Shown: positions 18,155 through 27,208 of the stretch, one piece after another | Position numbering within the stretch: the first letter of the stretch is position 1 | How the letters are laid out: every line of letters begins with the position of its first letter | Assembly (NCBI GenBank): GCA_033764335.1 | Contig: JANRJC010000023.1 | Location: forward strand, 27,333-91,332 | Source: JAGQVA01 sp033764335 | GTDB taxonomy: Bacteria > Bacteroidota > Bacteroidia > J057 | DNA: 64,000 nucleotides | Reading direction: 5' to 3' | The notes under the pieces: model-generated | What the model saw: only the letters and a program-made list of their open reading frames with translations | What the model was told of the DNA's origin: nothing | The model's database searches: none | Position numbers and translations under genes: made by a program

Positions 18155-19618
18155 TTATCCCAGAATTTGCCAATAGCCTTTGCGAGCGGAGCCGATACGT
18201 ATCAGCAGGTTGCGCGCCTTGAGGCGGCCAATATATTTTTTTACATTCCGGGGGTTGATTCCCATATTTTCAGAAAGAAGAAGTGCGGTTATGTGGGGGT
18301 TATTTCGAATTTCATCCAATACCATACGCTCATTTCCCGATAGCGGTTGGGTGTATTCTTTGGTGTCTTTTTGGGTGTCTTTTTTGGTGTCTTTCGAGGT
18401 CTCTTTAAGTGGCAAAGTCAGGAGAGTGGAATCAAAATCAATATCATATATCGGAGCAGTATCGTTATATTTTATCCAATTACTTTCAATTTTATCAAGG
18501 CCAAACCCTGCATTTTCAGCAAGCTTTACCATCCGAAAAAGTTTCGTAATGATCGGATTTCGCGGGAGCGAGATGTCTTTTCGTTTTAGTTCTTCCAATG
18601 GTTTAGGTAGCCCGCCTGGATTATAGAATTCTATCCGATCCTCGAATATTCTTATACGAGGATGGGCCGGTGAAAAATAATCTGCATGCATGAGCATATT
18701 TACCAATGCCTCTCGAATACTTTCCAAACCGGGCGATAGCTCCTGTCCAAAACCCTCCGCAGTTAAACGAAAAGTTATATCAACACGGGTTTTCAGACGC
18801 GAAAAACATTCAAAATAATATTCCCAAAGATTTTCCTGTTCTTCGAGCCGAAAGGTATATCGAACCGGGGAATCAGAATAAGAAGTTCCGGGTATTTCCA
18901 AGAGATCAATTCGAAAATCAGGGAAATGTTTTTCGATAGCTACACGTTTACCAAACATTAACAGGCCGCCATAGCTACATTGTCCATTTTCCAGAATACG
19001 AAGTTTTTCTAGAAATTCATTCTCCTCAAACCGATTATAACTCGCAATTGGATTAAAGCGAGTCATATAATCGCGATAGCGTTTCAACGAAGTGGAATGT
19101 AAAGAATCGGGACTTGAACCCGGAACGGTTTCGGAGGTTTTGGTACCAAAACTCTGGTCGCGATACATGCTATCAATCTCTTCCCGAGTAGCTCTTTGGT
19201 CTGCGCTGCCTCTGCGAATAAAAGTATTGGAAAGAGAATTAAAATAAATAGGTTTTTTACCTGAAACAGGGATATAAAATGCAAGAACCTGCTTTCCTTC
19301 TATTTTGTATTTTTTCTGAATAGTAGCAATTGCCTCATTAAACTTTCCCCCTCTGATAGTGTTTAGAAAATCCTGTGTTAACTTTTCCGAATTCTGAACT
19401 CCTGTTACTTCAAAACTTTTCCCACTTTGTCTAATTCCTAAAACAAGCCACCCTCCATTGGTATTGGAAAAAGCAGAAACCGTCTCCCAAACCGATTTTG
19501 GAATATCTGATTTTGCTTCTTTGACTTCAAAATCTTCCCACTCTATATCTGAAAGGTTTGATATTAGCCCGGCTTTGTCCATATAACCCTTTCTGCTTTT
19601 GATCCGTTTTTTACTCAA
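18155..19618 (-). CDS. AlbA_2/schlafen-type ATP-binding protein with C-terminal winged helix
   Basis: 487 residues. The N-terminal AlbA_2 (schlafen-like) domain is at about 20-150 (WEDFEVKEAKSDIP, then AFSNTNGGWLVLGI). A GHKL-like C-terminal ATPase region at about 290-400 shows IREALVNMLMHADY and NPGGLP followed by NAGFGLDKI. A linker of KDTK/KDTQ units comes next (about 405-425), encoded by 12-bp tandem repeats at 18350-18409. The last 60 residues look like a winged helix. These proteins are often annotated as RecG-like or transcriptional regulators and are frequent in mobile and defence contexts. The true role is unknown. Confidence 0.75.
   Translation of the reverse strand: MSKKRIKSRKGYMDKAGLISNLSDIEWEDFEVKEAKSDIPKSVWETVSAFSNTNGGWLVLGIRQSGKSFEVTGVQNSEKLTQDFLNTIRGGKFNEAIATIQKKYKIEGKQVLAFYIPVSGKKPIYFNSLSNTFIRRGSADQRATREEIDSMYRDQSFGTKTSETVPGSSPDSLHSTSLKRYRDYMTRFNPIASYNRFEENEFLEKLRILENGQCSYGGLLMFGKRVAIEKHFPDFRIDLLEIPGTSYSDSPVRYTFRLEEQENLWEYYFECFSRLKTRVDITFRLTAEGFGQELSPGLESIREALVNMLMHADYFSPAHPRIRIFEDRIEFYNPGGLPKPLEELKRKDISLPRNPIITKLFRMVKLAENAGFGLDKIESNWIKYNDTAPIYDIDFDSTLLTLPLKETSKDTKKDTQKDTKEYTQPLSGNERMVLDEIRNNPHITALLLSENMGINPRNVKKYIGRLKARNLLIRIGSARKGYWQILG
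18350..18409 (-). repeat. 12-bp tandem repeat inside the AlbA_2 gene
   Basis: Four clear units plus a fifth diverged one of the type GGTGTCTTTTTN. Each encodes four residues (KDTK-like) in the linker before the winged helix. Gain or loss of a unit keeps the frame, so linker length could vary between strains. Confidence 0.6.
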
Positions 19619-19677
19619 TTATTGTTATAACAAATGTAGAAAAATTCAGGCTGATTTATTGAAAAAAGCTCCGCCCC

Positions 19678-19710
19678 TATTCAGATTGAGTTTTCCCTGT
19701 TCAATCTTTC
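19678..19710 (-). repeat. 33-bp relic of a HipB-like gene
   Basis: It matches 17863-17895, inside the HipB-like gene, at 32 of 33 positions, in the same orientation. The one difference is synonymous (an Asn codon) in the gene frame. The two copies bracket the operator and the AlbA_2 gene. It looks like the stub of a second copy left by duplication or recombination. Confidence 0.6.
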
Positions 19711-19714
19711 ACAA

Positions 19715-20824
19715 TCACACCTTCAAAAACAGCCGGTTTCGGTAGAGCAAATACAAAAATACCCAGGCCAGCCCCATTGCGCCGAAAGCTTGCCATACTT
19801 CGTGCCAGGGTTCGGGACTCCATTTGTAAATGCCTTCAAACAACAGCCGCGAAGTATATCCAAAATTGAGGAACCGATAGGCAAGGTATATCACCAATGA
19901 ATTCATGCCAATCACCTCAAAGAAAAAGGCCCATTTCCGATACCCCCACACGTCTATCACGCCGTAAAATATAGCCAGTGCTGCAAAGGCCATTCCTCCA
20001 GTCAGGACGATAAAGGCGCTGGTCCACAGGTGTTTGTTGATGGGAAAATGTAAACTCCACAACAACCCCAGAAGGATTCCTCCCAAGCCTGCTGCGGCCA
20101 GATACATCAGTTTCTGTTTTTCGCTTTTCTCCCCGCGCAATATATCCCCGGCAAAAGCTCCCAGCATGGTCAGACACATCGCCGGAAATTGGGTCAAAAG
20201 CCCCAACTCGTCATAAGTGCCTTGCAACAGGCGCCCGGGCAAAAACATGCGGTCAAACCAGCCCACCAGGTTTCCCTCAAAGGAAAGATCGCCTGCCCCA
20301 TAGCCGGGAACCGGTATCAAAAACAAAGCCGCATAATAACTCAGCAAAATGCCCGCTATCCAGGCCATTCGCCCGCGGGGGGAAAAATTGAGGTAAATCA
20401 CCGTGGTAACAAATCCGGCCAGCCCGATCCTGCCTAATACACTTACAAATCGAATTTGGGAAGGTTCGAAAAAAGGTACCGGCGCGTTTTTGTAGAGAAT
20501 TCCCAGCCCGATCAAAATCAGCATCCGGAAAAAAGCTTTGCGGTAGAGGTATTGTCGGGTGAGGCCCTTTTTCAGGCTACCGTGGAGGGAAAACGGCAGC
20601 GAAACCCCCGAAATAAAAAGAAAAAGCGGGAAAATGAAATCGTAAAAAGTAAATCCGTTCCACTCAGGGTGTTCAAACTGCATAGCCAGGGCATCCACCC
20701 CGGCGAGGCCGGTTTTTCCGTGCAGGAGAAAGAGAAAACTTCCGGCACCGGAAATCATCAGCATATCAAAACCACGAAGGGCATCTATAGCCTGAAGGCG
20801 AGAGGAAGAAGCAGGGGCTGTCAT
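19715..20824 (-). CDS. DUF5009/heparan-alpha-glucosaminide N-acetyltransferase-like membrane protein
   Basis: 369 residues with about ten hydrophobic helices. The N-terminus has the family hallmark RLQAIDALRGFDMLMI, followed by a long loop with FYDFIFPLFLFISGVSLPFS. Relatives transfer acetyl groups across membranes to sugar amines. The catalytic histidine seen in the lysosomal enzyme cannot be assigned with confidence here. It could act on cell-wall or exopolysaccharide amino sugars (inference). It lies 37 bp downstream of the TerC-family gene on the same strand. Confidence 0.75.
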   Translation of the reverse strand: MTAPASSSRLQAIDALRGFDMLMISGAGSFLFLLHGKTGLAGVDALAMQFEHPEWNGFTFYDFIFPLFLFISGVSLPFSLHGSLKKGLTRQYLYRKAFFRMLILIGLGILYKNAPVPFFEPSQIRFVSVLGRIGLAGFVTTVIYLNFSPRGRMAWIAGILLSYYAALFLIPVPGYGAGDLSFEGNLVGWFDRMFLPGRLLQGTYDELGLLTQFPAMCLTMLGAFAGDILRGEKSEKQKLMYLAAAGLGGILLGLLWSLHFPINKHLWTSAFIVLTGGMAFAALAIFYGVIDVWGYRKWAFFFEVIGMNSLVIYLAYRFLNFGYTSRLLFEGIYKWSPEPWHEVWQAFGAMGLAWVFLYLLYRNRLFLKV

Positions 20825-20861
20825 GTTTTTGGGGAGAATATAGGAAAATTTCCTACAATTT

Positions 20862-21821
20862 TCACTTCTCCCGCACCGGCTCTTTTACCGAAATCAGCGA
20901 TACTACAACGCCTGCTACCAAGGCTACGAGTATAAAAGCCAGCGAAAACCACTCCGGAAATTTAAAATGATGCACCAGCAACATTTTTACCCCCACAAAA
21001 GAAAGAATGACCAGAAGGCTGTATTTGAGATGGTGAAAACGCTCCAGCATATTGGCAAGGAAAAAATACATCGAGCGCAAACCCATAATCGCCAAGATAT
21101 TAGAACTAAATACGAGGAAGGGTTCGGAAGTAATGGCTAAAATCGCGGGAATACTGTCGAGGGCAAAAATTATATCCGTTACTTCGATGACAATCAGCGC
21201 GATAAAGAGTGGAGTGGCTATATGGAGATTTCTTTTTTTGATAAAAAAATGCTCTCCCGACATGTGGCTGGTTACGGGCACAAAACGCCGGGTAAAGCGA
21301 TATACCCAAGAGCCTTTCGGGTCAAATCCTTCCGCATTGTCCTCGTCACTCCAAAGCATTTTGAAGGCCGTATAGAGTAGAAATACGCCGAATACATAAG
21401 TGGTCCATGTAAATTTTTCGATCAGTATTACCCCAAACAAAATCATTACTGCCCGAAAAAATATCGCGCCCATAATTCCCCAAAACAAAACCCGGTGTTG
21501 GTATTTTTGCGGAATGCGGAAAGATTTAAAAATGACGGCGATTACAAATATATTATCTATGCTAAGCGATAATTCGATCAAGTAGCCAGTAATATATTTT
21601 AATGCGGCTTCCTGCGCGGAAATGCCGTGAATATTCTCGACCATGTTGTTTTTATACAGCCAGAATATCACCAGCGAAAAACTCAATGCCACGCTCACCC
21701 ATATACCCGTCCAGACCGAGGCCTCTTTGGTTTTGATTATATGGGCGTCCTTGTTGAAGACCCCGAGGTCAAGCGCAAGGAACAAGAGGATACAAACGAT
21801 AAAAACTATCCAAACAATCAT
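20862..21821 (-). CDS. TerC/Alx family membrane protein
   Basis: About 319 residues from ATG 21821. The frame also runs to a TTG at 21866, but the ATG begins directly with the first membrane helix (IVWIVFIVCILLFLALDLG). The usual TerC features are present: acidic residues in helices (ELSLSIDNIFVIAVIF, then EVTDIIFALDSIPAILAI). Characterised relatives export manganese and affect metal loading of secreted proteins. No tellurite-resistance genes are near, so a metal-homeostasis role is more likely. Confidence 0.85.
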   Translation of the reverse strand: MIVWIVFIVCILLFLALDLGVFNKDAHIIKTKEASVWTGIWVSVALSFSLVIFWLYKNNMVENIHGISAQEAALKYITGYLIELSLSIDNIFVIAVIFKSFRIPQKYQHRVLFWGIMGAIFFRAVMILFGVILIEKFTWTTYVFGVFLLYTAFKMLWSDEDNAEGFDPKGSWVYRFTRRFVPVTSHMSGEHFFIKKRNLHIATPLFIALIVIEVTDIIFALDSIPAILAITSEPFLVFSSNILAIMGLRSMYFFLANMLERFHHLKYSLLVILSFVGVKMLLVHHFKFPEWFSLAFILVALVAGVVVSLISVKEPVREK

Positions 21822-21925
21822 AGCGCGTAATTCATTCAGTGCCCAGGTTTCTATATGATACCCCAAACAGTAAGATTTGTTTCAGAGTATGGGTTAGAAC
21901 GGTAAAGGGCATTTTTTGTTTTAGG

Positions 21926-23068
21926 TTATAGCACCAGCAGTTTTAGGCATACCGGACTGGGGATGTTAACATCTATGCCTGCCGGTGTAAGTTTTCCGGT
22001 TTGGGTATCGCGTCGGAAGCCCACGATATTGTCGGTTTCCTGATGAGCGACAAATACAAATTCACCCAGAGGATCCATCAAAAAATTTCGCGGAATTTTG
22101 CCCATTGTTTCTTGAAAACCCACCAGTGTCAGTTTTCCGGTTTCATCCTCCACCGAATAAATCGCCAGGCTGTTGTGGCCACGGTTGGAAACATACAAGA
22201 ACCTTCCGTCGGGGCTGAAATGAATATCGGCGACCGAATTTCGCCGGGAAAAAGTGTCGGGCAGCGTAGAAAGCCGCTGAATCTGCATACTGGAACCTGC
22301 ATTAGCATCAAATTCATGCACACTCACCGAACTGGTAAGTTCTTCGCCTACATATAGACGTTGGGAGAAAGGATGAAAGGCAAAATGCCGGGGGCCGGTG
22401 CCAGGCTCTGTGGCCACAAAAGGCAGCGGTGCGGGAGTAATTTTCCCGTTTTTCATTTCATAAATCAGAAGTTTGTCCAGCCCGAGGTCAGCCACCATAA
22501 AATAAGGCGTGCCCGGAACCGGCTGAGCCGAGTGGGTATGAGGTTCGTTTTGCCGAACGGTATCCACACTGCGCCCCGTATGGGTCAGTGAATCGGCAAG
22601 CGGACCGACTGCGCCATTTTCCTCCACAGAAAGCACCGACAAAGAGCCGCTGCTGTAATGGGAGAGGTATAACATCTTCGCATCCTCGGAAAACTGAATA
22701 TGACAGGGGCCAATTCCATAAGCAGAAACCTCATTGATGAGCGAGAGCTTTCCATCGGCGGGATTGATGGCGAAGGCACTGACGGAACCAAATTTGGTAG
22801 TGGTATCCAGCCCGGCGCGGTTGGTCGAATAGAGAAAACGACCGTCGGGACTGACTTCCAGAAAGGAGGGGCTTTCAGGAGTTTTGGCAGTCTGGATGAT
22901 TTCCAGCCGGTTGCTATCCCTTTGAAATTCAAGCACATAAACCCCTTCGCTACCGCGAACGGAGTAAGTGCCGGCGTAGATATACTCGTGGCGGAGGGAA
23001 GGCACTTCGGCCTGTGGTGTGCAAGCTGCCACCAGCAAAAGGAGGATTGGGAGTAGGATTCGAAACAT
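21926..23068 (-). CDS. Lactonase-type beta-propeller lipoprotein (6-phosphogluconolactonase-like)
   Basis: 380 residues with a lipoprotein signal (LLLLVAAC, lipid on C16). A seven-bladed propeller of the YbhE/lactonase family follows: repeated SPDGRFLYV-type strands, GPRHFAFHP, and a HTHSAQPVPG segment near the substrate pocket. Cytoplasmic Pgl enzymes hydrolyse 6-phosphogluconolactone. This one is exported and membrane-anchored, so it probably acts on another lactone or serves as a scaffold. It stands alone between TerC and a T9SS protein. Confidence 0.8.
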   Translation of the reverse strand: MFRILLPILLLLVAACTPQAEVPSLRHEYIYAGTYSVRGSEGVYVLEFQRDSNRLEIIQTAKTPESPSFLEVSPDGRFLYSTNRAGLDTTTKFGSVSAFAINPADGKLSLINEVSAYGIGPCHIQFSEDAKMLYLSHYSSGSLSVLSVEENGAVGPLADSLTHTGRSVDTVRQNEPHTHSAQPVPGTPYFMVADLGLDKLLIYEMKNGKITPAPLPFVATEPGTGPRHFAFHPFSQRLYVGEELTSSVSVHEFDANAGSSMQIQRLSTLPDTFSRRNSVADIHFSPDGRFLYVSNRGHNSLAIYSVEDETGKLTLVGFQETMGKIPRNFLMDPLGEFVFVAHQETDNIVGFRRDTQTGKLTPAGIDVNIPSPVCLKLLVL

Positions 23069-23153
23069 GAGGGGCTGACGTTTGATCGGTGAAAGATAGG
23101 CAATTCTTCCCGATACTTCCGGAAAAATATAAAAACGCAGCCCCTCTGAATAC

Positions 23154-24308
23154 TCAATTCATTTTGACCAGCTTTCCGGTAAAGGATTGCCCTTCGCTGC
23201 GGATATGCACCAAATATGTTCCGGCAGGAAGGAAAACCAAATTCAAGGATAAAGAGGATTGATAGGGCATATTTTCCCGGTGCTGTTCTCGTCCGGCGAG
23301 GTCGCTGATGCGAATTTCGACTTCCGGATTTCCGGAAACTTCCGGCATTTCCACTATTACCTGCCCGTCTGAAGGATTGGGATAAATTTTAAGGTTGGCC
23401 ACAGGTTTTACTTTTTCGATCGCCGTTGCCCCGGAGCAAGGCCAGGAAATCGCCTCCGAGCGAGGTTTACAAGTGCCGGAGACCCTTTCGACATAATAGT
23501 CACCCGGGAGAGAAGGGCGAAATTTCTGGCCGCTACCGACCAGTTGATCCTGGGTATTGTACCAGGCGGTAGCCGTTGAGTCCCCCGAATCGAGAGTATC
23601 GTTATGGCAGGTGATGATGGGAAAACCTTCTGTCAGCTTTATATTCCGATGGAAAGTGGTGGTGGTTACCATTTTGGTAGTGATCACCACTTCCAGATTA
23701 TTGGCCGCCTGAGAGAGCGTACCGCCGGGGTAATTTGCCGGTACGAGCACATATCCGAGGTTTTCGCTGCTCAGGTCCCAGCAAAACGGCCATGCGATCA
23801 TAAGGTCATATTCCCAGACCGCAACTCGGAAGTCAGTGTGCGCCAGTACACCATTCATCGTAAACTCAACGGGCGGTGATTGGTTATAATTCACCGGAGC
23901 AGAAAAATGATGTGTTGCGCCAGAAGAATTGTAAGTAGAAAGATAAAGATCCGGGCGATTATCACAGTCTCCCGCATCGTCCCAAACATTATTGATCTGT
24001 GTTACGGTAATTTTATCTATTACCCGGAAGGGCGTATTATCCGAAACTGTCAGACTCAGTGTATAAGTCCCTTCCTCTTCATAGGAGATAAAAGGCGGCT
24101 GATAACCCTGATGAGTGATTCCATTTCCCAGATCCCAGGTATAAGTATCGAATATATCCGGAACCACCATATCCACCTGCACCACTTCACCCGGGCAGGG
24201 CGACGGACCATCGGGGAGGTAAAAAAGCGGTTGAGCAGAACCTTTTTGCACAATGGTAAAAAGGAGAAAACCTGCGATGAGTTGAGCGTAATGTGTGGTA
24301 GTAGCCAT
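23154..24308 (-). CDS. Secreted PKD-domain protein with T9SS type A sorting domain
   Basis: 384 residues. A signal peptide (about 1-25) is followed by a PKD domain at about 30-105 (FDTYTWDLGNGITHQG, then YTLSLTVSD). A central region with a CHNDTLDSGDS segment resembles another immunoglobulin-like unit. The C-terminal type IX sorting domain starts at LKIYPNPSDGQVIVEM and ends in AGTYLVHI then GKLVKMN. It is exported to the surface or medium. Nothing indicates an enzymatic activity. Confidence 0.8.
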   Translation of the reverse strand: MATTTHYAQLIAGFLLFTIVQKGSAQPLFYLPDGPSPCPGEVVQVDMVVPDIFDTYTWDLGNGITHQGYQPPFISYEEEGTYTLSLTVSDNTPFRVIDKITVTQINNVWDDAGDCDNRPDLYLSTYNSSGATHHFSAPVNYNQSPPVEFTMNGVLAHTDFRVAVWEYDLMIAWPFCWDLSSENLGYVLVPANYPGGTLSQAANNLEVVITTKMVTTTTFHRNIKLTEGFPIITCHNDTLDSGDSTATAWYNTQDQLVGSGQKFRPSLPGDYYVERVSGTCKPRSEAISWPCSGATAIEKVKPVANLKIYPNPSDGQVIVEMPEVSGNPEVEIRISDLAGREQHRENMPYQSSLSLNLVFLPAGTYLVHIRSEGQSFTGKLVKMN

Positions 24309-24472
24309 AATATCCTCAGTTAGTGTGTCTGAGGTTATGACGCAGTTTTCTCCCCGAAAATCAAGAAAGGAGGGAGCGGCTGGGGAAAATCCTAAAAATC
24401 CCGCAGAGTGGAAGTACGAATTTTGAGTTTATGAGGAAATAATTAAACAAAACCCCTTAAAATATCTCCTTT

Positions 24473-24510
24473 TGCATAAATAAGATGTTTCAAATCTGCT
24501 TATTTTTGCA
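24473..24510. promoter_or_regulatory. Inverted repeat upstream of the DUF4143 ATPase gene
   Basis: TGCATAAATAAG (24473-24484) and CTTATTTTTGCA (24499-24510) are inverted with one mismatch in 12, around a 14-bp centre, ending 23 bp before the start codon. It could be an operator. The right arm contains TATTTTTG, which fits the Bacteroidota -7 consensus TAnnTTTG, so repressor and polymerase sites may overlap. Confidence 0.4.
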
Positions 24511-24533
24511 TATTTGTGAAAATAAGTTTTATA

Positions 24534-25982
24534 ATGAGCAATTTAACCCTTATTCCTCCCGAAAAAATAATTGAACGGCTGCGGTATGAGAATCCCTGGT
24601 GGGTGTCCCAAAAAATTCCGGATACCTACAGTACGATGGCTAAGCGCTTGTATTTCGATTTGTTTTACCCTTTTGTAAAAGAAAGAGAAGTTCGCAGAGC
24701 GGTAGTGCTCATGGGGCCTAGGCGTGTAGGCAAAACGGTGATGATGTTTCATGCCATTCATGAATTGCTGGAGGAGCAGATAAACCCCCAAAAGATTTTT
24801 TTTATCGGGATTGACAACCCGATTTATATCCATTTAGGCCTTGAAGATATTTTGATGCTGTGTAAAGAAGCGCTCAAGCTCAACCAAATCGAAGGTTGTT
24901 ATGTATTTTTTGATGAAATACAGTATTTGAAAGATTGGGAACGCCACCTGAAGGTACTGGTAGATTCTTATCCCGAAACCAAGTTTATCGTATCCGGCTC
25001 GGCCGCCGCCGCATTGAAATGGCATAGTACAGAAAGCGGGGCAGGGCGTTTTACTGATTTTATGTTGCCGCCCCTCACCTTTCAGGAATACATTCACTTA
25101 AAAAAACGGGATCATTTAATCTATCGCGGTAGCATTGAATATGGAAACAAATCCGTGCCGTATTGCCTTACCCACGATATAAAGACACTCAATAAAGAGT
25201 TTGTACACTATTTAAATTTTGGCGGTTATCCCGAAGTGGTATTGTCTGAAAAAATTCAGAGCGATATGGGGCGTTATGTAAAAAACGATATTGTTGATAA
25301 AGTACTACTGAGAGATTTGCCAAGTTTGTACGGTATTAAAGATGTACAGGAGTTGAACCGTTTTTTTACTTATATCGCTTACAATACAGGCAATGAATTT
25401 TCGTACGAAACCATGTCGAAAGAAAGTGGGATTCAGAAAGATACCTTAAAAAAATACCTGGAATATCTGGAAGCAGCCTTTTTGATTAAAGTACTCAACA
25501 AGGTGGATGTAAATGCCAAACGGTTAAAGAGGGTAACCAGTTTTAAAGTGTATTTAACCAACCCTTCTCTGCGAACCGCTCTGTTTTCCCCCGTTGCAGA
25601 AACCGATACGGAAATGGGCAATATGGTAGAAACAGCCGTGCTTTCGCAATGGATGCATCGGGAAAAGCTGGATTTAGCCTATGCCCGTTGGAAGGATGGC
25701 CGAAGTGAAGGAGAGGTAGATTTGGTTTTGGTGGACGACAAAAAATTCAAACCCGTTTGGGGGGTAGAAATAAAATGGAGTAACCGCTACTTCGAAAAAC
25801 CTCATGAATTAAAAAGTTTGGTACAATTCTGCAAAACAAATGGTTTTCAAAATGCTCTGGTAACTTCTCTTGATCTGTCGGGTGTAAAAGAAGTGGAAAC
25901 GCTATCGTTTACTTTTCTGCCGGCTGCTGTTTACAGCTATAATATTGGAGATATAACTTTGAAAATGAAAAATGTAAATTAA
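24534..25982 (+). CDS. AAA ATPase with DUF4143 nuclease-like C-terminus
   Basis: About 482 residues from ATG 24534; a GTG at 24516 is also possible. The N-terminal AAA_14 ATPase has Walker A GPRRVGKT at residues 61-68 and Walker B YVFFDEIQYL near 125. The C-terminal DUF4143 region has a winged-helix part (NTGNEFSYETMSKESGI) and a restriction-endonuclease-like core (GEVDLVLVDD, then WGVEIKWS: D and ExK). The family is common in Bacteroidota and archaea, often in variable loci; its function is not settled. An inverted repeat precedes it. Confidence 0.85.
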   Translation: MSNLTLIPPEKIIERLRYENPWWVSQKIPDTYSTMAKRLYFDLFYPFVKEREVRRAVVLMGPRRVGKTVMMFHAIHELLEEQINPQKIFFIGIDNPIYIHLGLEDILMLCKEALKLNQIEGCYVFFDEIQYLKDWERHLKVLVDSYPETKFIVSGSAAAALKWHSTESGAGRFTDFMLPPLTFQEYIHLKKRDHLIYRGSIEYGNKSVPYCLTHDIKTLNKEFVHYLNFGGYPEVVLSEKIQSDMGRYVKNDIVDKVLLRDLPSLYGIKDVQELNRFFTYIAYNTGNEFSYETMSKESGIQKDTLKKYLEYLEAAFLIKVLNKVDVNAKRLKRVTSFKVYLTNPSLRTALFSPVAETDTEMGNMVETAVLSQWMHREKLDLAYARWKDGRSEGEVDLVLVDDKKFKPVWGVEIKWSNRYFEKPHELKSLVQFCKTNGFQNALVTSLDLSGVKEVETLSFTFLPAAVYSYNIGDITLKMKNVN

Positions 25983-26036
25983 TTGTCCTCACCCCAGGAC
26001 AGCGGCAGGTAAAATATCGTTTGATTTTGAGGTCAT

Positions 26037-26267
26037 TTAAGCCTCCTTTTTCCGGCTAACGTTCACCATCACCGCCACTACCAGCCCGACCCAAGGCAGC
26101 CCGTGCAGTAAGACATCAAACCAGTCCATCGGGGTCATGCCCACGGCTCCGCCGGCGATCCATTTGAGTTTGCCCCAGATATGCGGCTCGGGGAAAAAGG
26201 GGGCGAGGCCCAATGTCAGGCTCAGCATGATCCACAATGAAATATTGGAAAAAGGATTGTTTTTCAT
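26037..26267 (-). CDS. Small two-helix membrane protein
   Basis: 76 residues with hydrophobic segments at about 9-25 and 53-68, separated by a conserved-looking loop (EPHIWGKLKWIAGGAVGM, then MDWFDVLLHG). Similar short proteins are widespread in Bacteroidota and sometimes carry the label 'RND transporter' without evidence. Function unknown. Its upstream region begins with a copy of the 18-bp repeat that also flanks the far side of the TAC module. Confidence 0.65.
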   Translation of the reverse strand: MKNNPFSNISLWIMLSLTLGLAPFFPEPHIWGKLKWIAGGAVGMTPMDWFDVLLHGLPWVGLVVAVMVNVSRKKEA

Positions 26268-26302
26268 GTGGCAAAACTAATGGTATCTTTCCGAGCTTTC
26301 TG

Positions 26303-26320
26303 TGATCTTTGTTACCAAAC
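26303..26320 (+). repeat. 18-bp direct repeat, left copy flanking the TAC module
   Basis: TGATCTTTGTTACCAAAC is identical to 27717-27734. The preceding dozen bases are also similar. The two copies bracket the chaperone, antitoxin and toxin genes with their operator. Confidence 0.6.
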
Positions 26321-26749
26321 CATATTTTTGATAAGGTCATCCATTGGAATAATGGGAAGAAGAAGTGATTCAAACGGTGTGCCCGAGCTATAATGCGCGA
26401 GTAAACCCCTTGTATGAGAAATCGAAATTGATAATAATGTATGGACGACAGCATCGGGAATTTCGTAAGATTGTCCCCTTTGGAAAGAAGCCAAATCCTT
26501 AATGAGGAATGTATTGTCCACGGTTATAGAAAACAATCTATCTTCTGATGATTCTTTCCAATAAAATATCGCAACAGCGATAATCAAAACATCACGATCT
26601 GCCTCAAATGCCAAGGAAAAATTATAGCTGATTTTCAATTCGCCCTCAGAAGGTGAAGTATCGGGTTTATTTAAAAACTCGCGTACCTTCACAGACTGAA
26701 TTCCTAATTCTATTTTTAGATTCCAATTTTCTTTCATCTCTTTATGCAT
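26312..26749 (-). CDS. SecB-like chaperone of a TAC toxin-antitoxin system
   Basis: 145 residues without signal peptide. The strand pattern matches SecB: an N-terminal sheet, a central LFSITVDNTFLI strand resembling the SecB 'FSI' core, and a C-terminal helix-loop (HTRGLLAHYSSGTPFESLLL, then MDDLIKNM) parallel to SecB's RGTFPQL-type ending. The start overlaps the antitoxin end by 8 bp, and the order toxin-antitoxin-chaperone equals that of mycobacterial HigBA1-SecB(TA). Predicted role: fold and protect the antitoxin from proteolysis. The SecB call rests on pattern plus context. Confidence 0.6.
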   Translation of the reverse strand: MHKEMKENWNLKIELGIQSVKVREFLNKPDTSPSEGELKISYNFSLAFEADRDVLIIAVAIFYWKESSEDRLFSITVDNTFLIKDLASFQRGQSYEIPDAVVHTLLSISISHTRGLLAHYSSGTPFESLLLPIIPMDDLIKNMVW

Positions 26750-27191
26750 AGTGTTTTATCTGTTCTGCCCCATATTCTAACAATTCGGGCTCTGAAACTC
26801 TATTAGATTGGGAATAGACCGTACTCATATGGATGGTCCTGCCTGTATTATTCTTTGATTGTATAGGAATGCTGGTCAGCATTTCAGTTGCTTTGCGAAT
26901 CGTAATCGTTTCTGAATTTCTTCCCAAAAGAAATTCATTCACCGACAAAACACGAAACTCTGGAACTTTCCCGATAGCGAGTAATAACTCTACAAGTTTT
27001 TTTATTGTAAAATTAAAATTACCGTTCAGTATCTGCGAAATATACCCTTTGCTGACTCCCAGTCGAGCCGCCAACTGAGTCTGGTTCAGACCTTCTGACT
27101 CCATATAAGCATGCAATTGACGGAACAACTCATTTTGAATGCCTTCCAGCCAATAGTCAGGGTATTTTATTAGTTCTTCTTTCTTAAACAT
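26742..27191 (-). CDS. HigA-like XRE antitoxin with C-terminal extension
   Basis: 149 residues. The helix-turn-helix is at about 35-75 (LNQTQLAARLGVSKGYISQI). About 50 extra residues follow (EMLTSIPIQSKNNTGRTIH and onward), which simple HigA proteins lack. In TAC systems such an extension is the chaperone-addiction (ChAD) segment recognised by the SecB-like partner, so residues 105-149 are the candidate. It lies 17 bp after the toxin stop and overlaps the chaperone start. It probably binds the palindrome upstream of the toxin. Confidence 0.75.
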   Translation of the reverse strand: MFKKEELIKYPDYWLEGIQNELFRQLHAYMESEGLNQTQLAARLGVSKGYISQILNGNFNFTIKKLVELLLAIGKVPEFRVLSVNEFLLGRNSETITIRKATEMLTSIPIQSKNNTGRTIHMSTVYSQSNRVSEPELLEYGAEQIKHYA

Positions 27192-27208
27192 AGGATTGAT
27201 GATTTACG

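Noticed and set aside
18350..18409. CRISPR-like array
   Set aside because: The units are 12-bp in-frame coding repeats with no spacers.
25984..26001. Small hairpin TGTCCT/AGGACA between convergent genes as a terminator
   Set aside because: Only 6 bp of stem and no T-run; too weak to annotate.
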